A stretch of 64,000 bases of DNA from Haliclona indistincta (Eukaryota; Porifera; Demospongiae; Haplosclerida; Chalinidae). This document shows, in pieces, positions 22,701 to 32,809 of this stretch; within the stretch, counting starts at the first letter, position 1, and each line of letters begins with the position of its first letter. The notes under the pieces are model-generated. The model ran no database searches. It worked only from the letters and a program-made list of their open reading frames with translations, and was not told the origin of the DNA. The stretch lies in NCBI GenBank assembly GCA_964017065.1, contig OZ024789.1, forward strand, positions 10,625,439-10,689,438, given 5' to 3'. Made by a program: the position numbers and the translations under genes.

Positions 22701-25700
22701 CAATGCAAAAGTTTTATCGCTAGCATATACAAAGTGTGTACTGATTACAAATGCTTTTGTGTCTCTTAAAAATTACACATTAATTTTGTGCGTATTTTTG
22801 CACTTATTCACAAAATTTTATTATAGAATTTTAGTTCTGCTACTTCCTTCATGGAGAATTTGGCGTATGACAGTGTGTGGACGTTGGCACTTGCTCTAAA
22901 CAGGACCAGAAACATGATTGCTGCTAATGATGTACCAGGCGGTTGTGTGGGGGCTCCTCCTGTCCCTCTGGAGGAGTTCAGTTATGGGAACAGCACCACA
23001 GCTTGCATCATAAGAGACAGTCTGAGTAAAACTAACTTTAATGGACAATCAGTGAGTACTTGAAATAATGCATTCTGTACATGGCAAGGGAATACTAACT
23101 GAAAATAAATCCGATTTTTAATGAAAATTTCTGCACAAGTTTCACGCAAATCTATATGTAAGCCAGCATACTTATTAATTTTCTTGCTAGCACAGTTATT
23201 TGCAATGCTGTCTTGATTGGTATGCATGTTGTTCTTCATTAGGGAAATGTGCAATTTGAAAATGATGGAGTTCGTCAGCAGTCCACAGCAGTTAGACTAC
23301 TACAATACAGAAATGGTATATAAAGCTGAATTATCACCAGAGTATTATTCTTTGATTATATACATGCAGATTCTGGTAGACTTCAGCTAGTCGAGTTTGC
23401 TACGGTAAGATTTGCAAACACACAAAATGCTACACTTCATTTCCTGGAAGGAGAAGATTCTTCAACTTTGTGGAAAGGTTCTTCCTATTTAATTGTTCAC
23501 TCTTTTCTTACTATACAGTGAAACCTGCTTAATAAGACCACCCTTGGGACCAAAATTTGTTGTGGTCTCAATAGAGAGTGCCTATATAAAATCATGTATA
23601 AAATCATCGAAAATTGTTCTTAATATAGAGGTGGTCTTATTTCACAAGTGGTCCTTAAGACAGGTTTTCTACTTACTCTTTTTTACTTTCTTCTCTTAAC
23701 CTTTCTTACGTTTTCTTATGATTCGTTACTATTTTTATGCATTTAAGTTTTCTTATTTTTTCCTCATTGATACAAACTCACTGTTTCCTATATACAGAAG
23801 GATACCCTCCCCATGATGGTAGACCAGTTACTGTGATCTCTCAGTTTAGAACAGGAGCCATTGTGTTCACCTACTCTCTAGGCATCACAGGAATAATCAT
23901 CACGACCATTTGCTTGCTGTTCAACATCGTATTCAAAAACAGAAAGTAAGAGGTTTGACCCTCACTAATCTGAACAGTCTTGTACCAATAGCTACAGTAG
24001 ACCCTCACTAATCTGAACAGCCTTGTACCAGTAGCTACAGTAGACCCTCACTAATCTGAACAGCCTTGTACCAGTAGCTACAGTAGACCCTCACTAATCT
24101 GAACAGCCTTGTACCAGTAGCTACAGTAGACCCTCACTAATCTGAACAGCCTTGTACCAGTAGCTGCAGTAGACCCTCACTAATCTGAACAGCCTTGTAC
24201 CAGTAGCTACAGTAGACTCTCACTAATCTGAACAGCCTTGTACCAGTAGCTGCAGTAGACCCTCACTAATCTGAACAGCCTTGTACCAGTAGCTACAGTA
24301 GACCATCACTGCTCTACTTTGCCCATTTAGGATTATTCGACTGACTAGTCCGAATTTGAACTATTTCATTCTTATTGGATCTTACCTGATCTTCATTACA
24401 CCGTTCTTTGAGCTACCAATTTATACAAACGATCTGCAAATATGGACCATCAATTGTGTGGTAAGCAAATGTGGATATCAGTGATTTGCAGCTGATTTCT
24501 TGTGTGTTATAGATTTTGGTATTTGTGAACAACATTGGTTATTCGCTGGTATTTTCAACCATACTGGCTAAGCTTGGAAGAATCTACTTCATCTTTCATA
24601 ATCCAATGAAAGCGAGAAAACGGGTAAGCACAAGAAATGCAAACACACACAGCTGGTCTCAAAAATTCACTGATTCCTGTCCTGTAATATTGTGTTGTAC
24701 ATACACAAATTTTGTTGTTTGTTTGTTGGTGCATGTGATGATGCTTTATCTCTCACAGAATATTTCTGACTGGCGTATGGCATGTTTCATATGCATTGAT
24801 ATCGTCATTGTTGTGGTGATTCTTATCATTGGTAACTCTATTCCCTTCACAAGACCCAATGCTCATACAATACGTGATGCTGAGACACCACCTCGTGAAG
24901 TGAGTACATGCACATCGATCAGGTATTATACTGTGGAAGTTATAACTTGGGTGATTTTTGTATAATGAACACATTTTGTCTCCCTTCTTGCCAGAAGTAT
25001 GTAAAAAGAGTGTGCATGACTACAGACCAATAGCTACTACTACTCTGTATAATATTACATGTATAGGGTTGAATTTTTCCAAGTCATACAGAATATTTTC
25101 AAATTCAGCTGCTTGTAAGCATTTTGATTAGTAATGTTACACTATTATACTTCAGTTCAAATTGAATCGTCCAAATTGATTCTGTATCAATGTGTCCCAT
25201 GTGGTCTAGTGGTTAGGATCTGGCGCTCTCACCGCCGTGGCCGGGGTTCGATTCCCCGTGTGGGAGTGCTTTTTAATTTTTTTTACTGTGATTATTGATT
25301 AACCTCATCCTTACAATGTATGCTCATAGACATCTTTCTCTTGTTACTAGATCAATGGAACTCTACATAGATTTCTGATCATTCATTGCTGGACGACAGT
25401 CAGCTCTGTCTTTGTGTCACTTCTCTACATTCATATCGCTTGTCTGCAAGTAGCATCATTCGTTTTAGCACTGCTAAACCGAAAAGTCGATATCAAAGTG
25501 CTGAACGATTCTCACCAAATTAGGACGATTGTATACATCACGACACTGGCGGCATTTGAAGTTTTGTTTCTAGTGTTTCTGGTCGAACCTTACAGGAATG
25601 TGAGAACAGTTTTGACATCAGGGCACCAACTCGGAGCTACTATTGCAGTTAATTTGATCCTGTTCGTACCAAAGGTAGGTCTGAAATTGGTCTCATGGTA

Positions 25701-26142
25701 AAAATGAGAGTTTGTCAACAGCTTTAAAATTATTACTGGGTTATCACAGAAAACTTTCTTGCACTACATGCATGATAGCGTATTTCCTTTTTAGATGGTT
25801 TCTCTGTATAAAGATCCTAATGGGAAGAATATATTTTCTCACAAGCAAGACACATTGAAAAGACAGCCTTCATCACGAAATGACACTTTAGATAACGTCC
25901 TTTCCCTTACAAGAGAGCAACAGGTAAATTTTGGATATTTTGTGTGCAAACATTCAAATTAGTTATACTACTTTCATTTTAAGCAGACCAATTGGCAGTT
26001 GTCTACGCCACCAATTTTAGGCACTCCCCTGAGTAAACTAGAGGACCAACACAGCAGTTCAGTTTCACCAGATAAACTCACTACAGCATCGGAGTATGTA
26101 AACAACAAACCACAAAGCATAGACATTAATACCGTCGAATAA
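19792..26142 (+). CDS. Class C GPCR, GABA-B-receptor-like, 16 exons
   Basis: Exons: 19792-20037, 20089-20232, 20609-20767, 21225-21329, 21380-21445, 22387-22569, 22827-23051, 23243-23315, 23370-23477, 23798-23945, 24331-24460, 24513-24623, 24759-24899, 25351-25674, 25795-25923, 25987-26142; all phases agree, giving 815 residues. Signal peptide 1-22; Venus-flytrap ligand domain to about 400 (GCGCSVATGPVADIATPLYG, QFEWQQLSILTQ, YGWYSEEWW match GABA-B subunits); 7TM from about 440 (GAIVFTYSLGITGIIITTIC, then NRKIIRLTSPNLNYFI, LNDS, LILFVPK). Unlike mGluRs, there is no Cys-rich domain between ligand domain and TM1, which supports the GABA-B type. The tail is short (about 95 residues) with no obvious coiled coil. 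The ligand is unknown; sponges have many such receptors. Introns carry a minisatellite, family B MITEs and a tRNA gene. Exons 1 and 3 end with the weak donor GTTTAG. Confidence 0.88.
20970..21055 (+). mobile_element. Hairpin MITE, family B, partial
   Basis: Right arm GTGCATGAAGGTGACACTCT intact, left arm reduced to a CTCTGATCATCC part. In intron 3 of the GABA-B-like receptor. A further eroded fragment lies near 20367-20400. Confidence 0.65.
21446..22386. other. GABA-B-like receptor intron 5 (0.94 kb)
   Basis: No supported exon, RNA gene or repeat. The open frames here lack splice signals and similarity. Confidence 0.5.
23518..23668 (+). mobile_element. pogo-like MITE, CAGTGAAACCTGCTTAATAAG type
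   Basis: Starts TACAGTGAAACCTGCTTAA and ends CTTAAGACAGGTTTTCTA, imperfect TIRs by a TA. GGTCT and AGACC blocks face each other. A different family from copy A but with the same terminal style. In intron 9 of the receptor. Confidence 0.6.
23955..24305. repeat. 43-bp minisatellite, 8 copies, built on a MITE-like end
   Basis: GACCCTCACTAATCTGAACA recurs at 23957, 24000, 24043 and every 43 bases to 24301, with CTTGTACCAGTAGCTACAGT between. It fills most of intron 10 of the GABA-B-like receptor, 9 bp after the exon. Confidence 0.95.
25195..25266 (+). tRNA. tRNA-Glu (anticodon CTC)
   Basis: 72 nt. Acceptor stem TCCCATG / TGTGGGA with discriminator G, A box GGTCTAGTGGTTAGGATC, anticodon loop C-T-CTC-A-C (anticodon 25228-25230), B box GGTTCGATTCC. 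The sequence closely follows animal tRNA-Glu(CTC). A T-rich run follows (pol III stop). It sits in intron 13 of the GABA-B-like receptor, same strand. No CCA is encoded and no tRNA intron is present. Confidence 0.93.
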
Positions 26143-26337
26143 ATACAGAAACAGATACAATGAAGTATTCACAAAAATAATAATTTGTATATGTACTTAT
26201 TTTTATCAGTGTCAATAGAAAATAGAAAGCTTGGTATTATAATCAATATTATTTTGGATTCATCTGTCTTACTATTTAAAATAATATGTTTTTCATTGTG
26301 GTTGCACTCTGTATAGACGTTTAACAGTCAAGAAGTG
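26143..26337. terminator. Convergent 3' ends: GABA-B-like receptor and transporter B
   Basis: 195 bp between converging stop codons. AATAAA overlaps the receptor stop codon (26138-26143), too close to act alone. AT-rich; no clear minus-strand AATAAA found. Confidence 0.4.
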
Positions 26338-27957
26338 CTAATACAAGTCTGAGTTAATGGTCAACTCATTATCCATTGTCCCATATTTTTCTCTTCTGTT
26401 AAAATCTTTCTCGAAGTAATCTTCCGCTGGAATGTATGGATTAAAGTTGTCATCTCTGTTTCGTAGCTTGTAGCAGTAGCTAAGCGGTATGAACAGCACC
26501 AGGCAAGCGATCATTATGAGTGTGTTGAGGAGAAACAGGTAGAACTCACAGCTAGGCCATAACCAAGGAGATTGCTGGAACGGTTTTATCAAATTCCATC
26601 CCAGTATCTCGTAAATGCCTTGTGTGGTGAACATCATGCCTAGATAGATTCCTCTCATTTCCAGCGGAGCCTGAGCAATGATAAACTCGAGAATAGTTGG
26701 TATAACAAGAAGAGCTCCTAATCCATTGATGACATTAGGCACCAGTAGTAAACGGTAGTCAATAGGGAAATATTGTACATCACTCATCGAGGCATTTGAT
26801 AGGTCGGAAAATAAACAGAAAGTGTTGTTATTGCTAACTTTAGCATAGTAGTCAAACCCAGCTAGTGTTGCCTTACCTGTGATTGATAGAATAATACCAA
26901 TTCCTATTTGTTTGAGAAGCGTTGAAAAGAACTTGTGCCGTCGACAACAGTTTCCGAGAAATATCACACGCAGTGGTATGAAAACGAGAGCAATGACAAA
27001 GTTGACGAAATAAGTTGATCCTATTAGACATTCCACAAGACCTTCCTCAGTGTGGTTTATAGATTGATGAAATCGTCCTATTGGCACTGCTGGGATGAAG
27101 ATCATCTGAGTGCAAAGTAGGAGTAAGAATAAGCGAAAGAATGTCTTCACATTTTCAACTTGTTCTTCAGTAAAAGGACCACCATATTTGGTCTTTCCAA
27201 AGTCCAGTCTTGGTGGGTAGTCATTCTGCCAGTAAGTTAGGGCGCTTCGGTTTGTTGGGTATTTGGTTTTTCTAGCATAGTTGATAACTCGTGCGACCAG
27301 CATGAGTGGGTTGTCTGTTCGCTGGTAAATGATGAACCATCGTTTCAAGCCACAAGCTGTCACTATAATCACTACCATACAGCTGATATGAATACACACA
27401 ATGACCAGACCACCATACGGCTGGATATAATGTGAGGAACAACCAGCAATGGAGTTTATGAGACCATCTAGCTGTGCGGCCCAGTAGTACCACCAGATGA
27501 AGGAGCTGAGTAGCTCAGTACTAGCAGACTCCAACTGATCTAAACCAAACAGCAACATAGAGAGCAGAAAACAGATCATTGATACTAGACTTAGAGGAGT
27601 GTCAACGTAAGACAGAATCTTTACAAGTTCTTTGCAAACGAGGCAGGACTGGAAGTAGAGATTCAATACGATTTCAGCTAAATGTATTCCTGATGCTGAA
27701 AGAGACAGGACGGCGCTGAATATGGCGAATTTGTACCTAGAGAATTTGATATCTGCTAACAGTCCAGCTAATGGGAGTAGGAGATAGAACGTCACCATGC
27801 AGATCGTTTTTAAAGCTGTTTTTATGGTTCTTTCAGCGCTGGTCGGGTGAATTGAGCTCGCGACAATAGGATTGCAGGCGCGGAGTAATCCGATCCACAC
27901 TAAAATGGCGATAGCGCCTTTGCTGAAGGCACTGCAACCAGTCCTGCTCCGCGACAT
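26338..27957 (-). CDS. POT/SLC15-like major facilitator transporter B (intronless)
   Basis: 539 residues from ATG 27955-27957. The frame stays open upstream to 28134, but the start aligning with paralogue A (MSRSRTGCSAFSKGAI against MSNSCMPGLSKGAI) is chosen. Same topology and KYGGPFTEEQVENVKTFFR motif as copy A. Two blocks (from SSFIWWYYWAAQL to TFFRLF, and from STLLKQIGIGI to DDNFNPYI) are almost identical to A, while TM1-5 and the loop between the blocks differ strongly. Divergent from adhesion GPCR 1 with 300 bp between starts. Confidence 0.75.
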   Translation of the reverse strand: MSRSRTGCSAFSKGAIAILVWIGLLRACNPIVASSIHPTSAERTIKTALKTICMVTFYLLLPLAGLLADIKFSRYKFAIFSAVLSLSASGIHLAEIVLNLYFQSCLVCKELVKILSYVDTPLSLVSMICFLLSMLLFGLDQLESASTELLSSFIWWYYWAAQLDGLINSIAGCSSHYIQPYGGLVIVCIHISCMVVIIVTACGLKRWFIIYQRTDNPLMLVARVINYARKTKYPTNRSALTYWQNDYPPRLDFGKTKYGGPFTEEQVENVKTFFRLFLLLLCTQMIFIPAVPIGRFHQSINHTEEGLVECLIGSTYFVNFVIALVFIPLRVIFLGNCCRRHKFFSTLLKQIGIGIILSITGKATLAGFDYYAKVSNNNTFCLFSDLSNASMSDVQYFPIDYRLLLVPNVINGLGALLVIPTILEFIIAQAPLEMRGIYLGMMFTTQGIYEILGWNLIKPFQQSPWLWPSCEFYLFLLNTLIMIACLVLFIPLSYCYKLRNRDDNFNPYIPAEDYFEKDFNRREKYGTMDNELTINSDLY

Positions 27958-28257
27958 CTTGAAACCGTCAGCTGATACGTACACTAACTCTTTTTTTTTA
28001 GTACTGACGTGGAATGGAATGTGGGCGGGGCTCGTTTGCACCGCGTACCTGCAAAGGCCAAAGCTCTCTTTGAAGCGTAGATTCTTAAAAAGTGGTAAAC
28101 TTGTATTGAATACACGATATGGAAATAAATACAATAAGGCACATGCTTTGGTGTCAGAAATATATACTTCGAGGCATAGCTAGTTAAAACTAGTACTGCT
28201 TGTAAATCATCAAGACAGTCGGCAAATAGCTCTAGAAAGCGGTTTTTTGTCTGGACT
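27958..28257. promoter_or_regulatory. Divergent promoter region, transporter B / adhesion GPCR 1
   Basis: 300 bp between divergent start codons. No TATA box or repeat recognised; the transporter frame reads open through much of it, so its exact start is not certain. Confidence 0.4.
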
Positions 28258-31200
28258 ATGGCCCCGAGTCTATTGCTTGTCTTCTTCGCCTGCTCCTGTT
28301 TCATAGCATCATTCAGTCAAAAAGCTATCCAAATCTCGTGAGTGTAGCCTAACACTGATGCATGTGCCCGGCATTCCTGCATATTTTCTATTTGTACAGG
28401 TTTGGTCTAGTCTATACCAGTACAGTAGGGTGCAGCGACCCTCTTCCAGCTGTTATACTGAGCATAAGACAGATTTTGCTTAGAACAGATGCGGTTGGAA
28501 ATTGGACAACTGTCCGAGTTTACACAGGTGACCCGAATATTTTATCGTCTATAATATTTGATTTTGTGTAAGAAAAACTCAAATAACAAGTGTGTCCCAA
28601 AAAGAAAGACTGAAAATCAAATATTATAATTAAGCTTTTTGTATTTCTGATGAATAGTAATTATCATGTGAGAGGGAGTTCCAATCAGACATTATACTAG
28701 GAACAGAAGAATAGTTTGGGTGGGCAAAGGGTTAAAGTGATTGTATAATTATATATTATTGTATGCTTTCATAGGCAATTGTAGCAACCAAGAACAGCTT
28801 ATAAATATCGGTATTAGTGATGTTCATGGTCAAAATGCTGTAGTATATCAATTCAGGATTGAGCTTAGCTGCAGCAGTTCTTGTCACTGTGTTGTACCGC
28901 AAGGCACCTTTGGTTTTGTACAGGAATGGAATGATGGCAATGTTTTCTGCAACAGCTCTGTCAGCAGCCCGTATCACCTTTGTGCTTCAAATTCACAAGA
29001 TACACTTTATGTGACTAAAGCTTTTCATATTTTTGATGGAGCTGAATATTATGATGGAGAAGATGAATATTGTGATCATCACAGTGATGAAGAAACATCT
29101 GACAGCACAATGTTTTGTCCCGAAGGTGGATCTGTTTTACCAAGCTTTTCCTCCTCAAGTTGTGTAATTGAGTCTTCCATTTCACATACCTTGCCCATGT
29201 CTACTAATCAACTCTCACTTATCACTGAATTTACCAAATCTCAGCAACTTTCCCACCCATCAACAACAGAGATCTACCACTCCTCATTAGCGACACTGTC
29301 TCTATCGGCAAGTTCTACAATCCAACAAGCACATACCTCTCTAGACTCAAATTCTTTGCTATCAACAACCACTTCTCTCTTGTCAATCCAAATCACGCCG
29401 AGTTTTTCCTCCTTGCCTATGTCTACTTATCAACTCTTGCTTACCACTCAATCTACAGAATCTGTCACCATCCAGCAATTTCTCCCCACATCAACAACAG
29501 AGATCTACCACTCCTCATCAGCGGCACTATCTCTATCGGCAAGTTCTACAATGAAACAAGCTCAAACCACTCTTGACTCAAAATCTGCTTCTCTTGTGCT
29601 ATCAACAACGTATCTCATGTCAATCCAAATCACGCCGAGTTTTTCACAATCAGAAAGTTTGACTCCAACTCCATCAACAGTATTCTGTCCTGCACAAGAA
29701 AATTGGGACCAGACGCTAGCTTGTGGAGTACATCAAGCCATAATCAGCTGCAATGGTTAGTAGCAATTATAGTGCACTGGGTTATAGATATCATGAACTA
29801 CGCATATAGCCACACGGACGTGTTTCTGTAATGGGACATGGGGCCCTAATCCCTGCCAGGAGAACATCAGCCAAGTAGAGAAATTGGTATGTACATGTAA
29901 TAAATAATTGTTTTTTACGTCTTTGCTTAAATTTTCACGTACTTACATAGATTTCAGAAGGGAATGTTGAACAAGGTCTTCAACAGTTACTTGATTTACC
30001 ACCAAACAGTATCAACAACACACAGAGACTGGAATTGTTGACGAGTGCATTTCAGGCACAATTAGCGATTAAAGAACAGTTTAACGCTTCCTTTGCAAAG
30101 GTGCAACTTTAAAGACATTTAAGTTTGCATGTCAATTCCTTCACTATACAGACAGCTATTGAAATTGTTAATACAATTCCGATAAAAGTAAGAAATTTGT
30201 GACAGATTTGCACTATAGGTCTTCCATACTCATAGAGTGCTTCTAAGCCTCTGCTGTTGAATGTTTTAGACATGATAGCACTCAATCTCAAACGAAATAT
30301 AACTATTTCTTCAGAAGATGGATCCATAGGTAGCTATGCATCATTGTGCGTGCTAAAATGGTTTTATTGAGCTACTTTGTGCAGTGTTGAGAGTGCAGGA
30401 AGTGTTTCCTGGCAGTGGTGGAGTACTGGGAATACAGGTTGACAATAACTACATTAGTCTGCCTGGAGAGCTGTTCGAGAACTTGAAAAGACCAGGTATT
30501 GCACTAGTGCATTCAAGTGTTAGATTTTCACATGCACTTGCATCTCTACACCAGTGTTTGTTGCTTCATTCCATTTTGAAAACATATCCAGTGTGCTCCC
30601 GGAAGGAGAGTAAGCCAAAACAAGTTATCGATGATTCAAATCTTAAATTTTGTTTTCTCTCGACTCAGTCCAATCTCTCCAGTTATCTCATCCATTCTCA
30701 GCTGCACTGATTGTCGTACCAGCAACCTAACAGAGAATGTGACCATGCTCTTTGACTTGCCTCCAAGAATAAATGATGGCATAGTTAAATGTGCTTTTGT
30801 TGACTTGAGCAATGGAGTTAACAAGACCAATTTCTGGAATACCAGAGGATGCATGACAGTGGAATATGAGAATGGCTCAGTAATGTGTTCATGTAACCAT
30901 CTCACACACTTTGCCATTCTTCTTGGACCTGGTGTTGAAGTAGGAAATACATTGATTAATTTCAGATTGCATCCTCTCTTCCTAGATTCCTCCAGCACAT
31001 CAGAAGATGTTGACAGCAATAGGACAAGTTTTTGTGTCTATCTCACTGGTGTTCCTGTTGGCTACTATTCTGACATATGTACTACAAAAGTTAGTCATGG
31101 TCTCATTAAAATGGTTATCATGTACTAACTGAACACTGACAGATCTCTGTGGAACATGCGTAACTACATTCACTGTATGTTGTGTGCCAACTTGTTTGCT

Positions 31201-32464
31201 GCCCAGCTCGTGTTTGTAGTGAGTGTGGAGAGAACCGAGAATGAGGTAAAGAGTGTCCTCCAGTCCTCTCACTCATTCACTCTCCTGAACACAGGCTGTC
31301 TGTTCAACCATTGCTGTGTTGCTCCACTACCTGTTCCTGGTGGTGTTCATGTGGATGCTAATGGAGGGTGTGGTCTTGTACTTAGTATTAGTCAAAGTGT
31401 TTGTCAAACACCAAATCAAGCGTTACATTATTGCTTTTACTATATCAAGCTATGGTTAGTAAATACAAATGTACAAGAATCTATCTTGCTTCTTATTCAT
31501 GTATGTGCACAGGAATACCATTTCTATACATGTTAGTGGTAGTTCCTCTCGGATTCCTAGTCAACACTGATAGTACTGGACACCATTATGGACAATATAA
31601 CACTCATAATAAAGAACGACTTGCGTAAGGAGCATAGTTATGTAAAAACAGAGATAAATTTCACCATTATCATGACATGTAGGTGCTGGTTGCGATACGA
31701 CACACACTTTATTTGGGCTTTCATTGCTCCTGTCATTCTTATCATTCTGGTTAGTCAATTTTCAATACAACAACATCAGTCAATATTTTAAGTAAAAATA
31801 AATTTGCTCTAATTGTATAGGTCAACATTGGATTTTTGATCATGGCAATTACTGTACTGTACCATGTTGCCAAAGAAAAGAATGAAAATAAGTTTAACCC
31901 TGATGCAGCTAAGTATGTATTAATATGATTATTAGTAAAATAAAGTCACCTGCATTCATGCAGGTACTGGATAAAGGTGATCACTACATTGGTAGTTGTG
32001 ATGGGTATAGCATGGATTGGTAATGTGCTCTTCTTTAGCATTCACTTACTCTTCATTGCTTACATCATGACCATCTTCATTGCTGGTCAAGGAATCATCA
32101 TATTCATCTTGTTTGTACCTCTCTCAAAGCAGGTTTGTACATTTGCATGTTCATGTGTTACTTTTAAAACAATTTAGGTGAGAGATGCTTACAAAATTTG
32201 GTGGAAGAAGCAACAAAAATTGTCAAGTGGCGCAATATTGAGTTTGAGCGAGTCGTTACAAACCAAAAATGTTAGAATGATGAATAGTATAGCTATTGCA
32301 AAAATGTAATGTCCTCATAATTTTTATTAATTTTTTAGAAGATGTCTAAGAAGAGTTTCAAGGAGGATACATTGGAGTCATGTGAGTTGTCCAGTGGCCA
32401 GCTGCTGACGATAGTCATTTTTTAATTTGCAGGCAATGCTGGTAATAATACTCAGACAAGATGA
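28258..32464 (+). CDS. Adhesion GPCR 1, 20 exons
   Basis: Exons: 28258-28337, 28400-28527, 28775-29755, 29810-29886, 29951-30100, 30152-30187, 30236-30329, 30385-30495, 30555-30609, 30669-30939, 30986-31089, 31143-31245, 31295-31454, 31513-31624, 31683-31749, 31821-31912, 31964-32132, 32178-32270, 32339-32381, 32433-32464; 985 residues. Signal peptide 1-20; N-terminal region with SCSSSCHCVVPQGTFG; Ser/Thr-rich stalk about 180-360; hormone-receptor-like motif about 370-420 (FCNGTWGPNPC); GAIN; GPS near 620-655 (NFWNTRGCMTVEYENG, then CSCNHL|THFAILL, cleavage before T); 7TM 668-930 (YLFLVVFMWMLMEGVVLY, GQGIIIFILFVP); short tail. Adhesion GPCRs self-cleave at the GPS and signal through the exposed T-x-F tethered agonist. 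Family B2-type 7TM; ligand unknown. Confidence 0.85.
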
Positions 32465-32809
32465 TAGTCATGGGCATTGTGGATATTATCATCAAAGATG
32501 AATTTTCTCAGTTAAAACTTGTTTTCATGAGTGTTTTGTATGTCAATTCATTTTAGTCTAGTCTGCATTTTGCATCATTTAGTGGTTGCTGCTGTTACTT
32601 TGTTAGTGAATTTTTATCATTAGTTTTTTGCACTGTGATTTTTCTTCTCGCGTCACTAAAACTACGAGTATTCGCTAGTGAAAGCCGAGCCTTGAGAGTG
32701 CGGTCTAGCTACAGTATTTAAGGTGTGACCGACACAGGAAATACAACCATCTGCCGCCATAAACGGTGATAAACCACGCTACTACGGAACAGCACACGCA
32801 CGATGCCCA
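32465..32809. other. Intergenic, adhesion GPCR 1 to 2
   Basis: 3' UTR of receptor 1 and upstream region of receptor 2. No repeat or RNA gene seen. Confidence 0.45.

Noticed and set aside
31156..31536. Plus-strand frame overlapping receptor 1 exons 12-13
   Set aside because: A different frame from the conserved 7TM sequence; runs through two introns.
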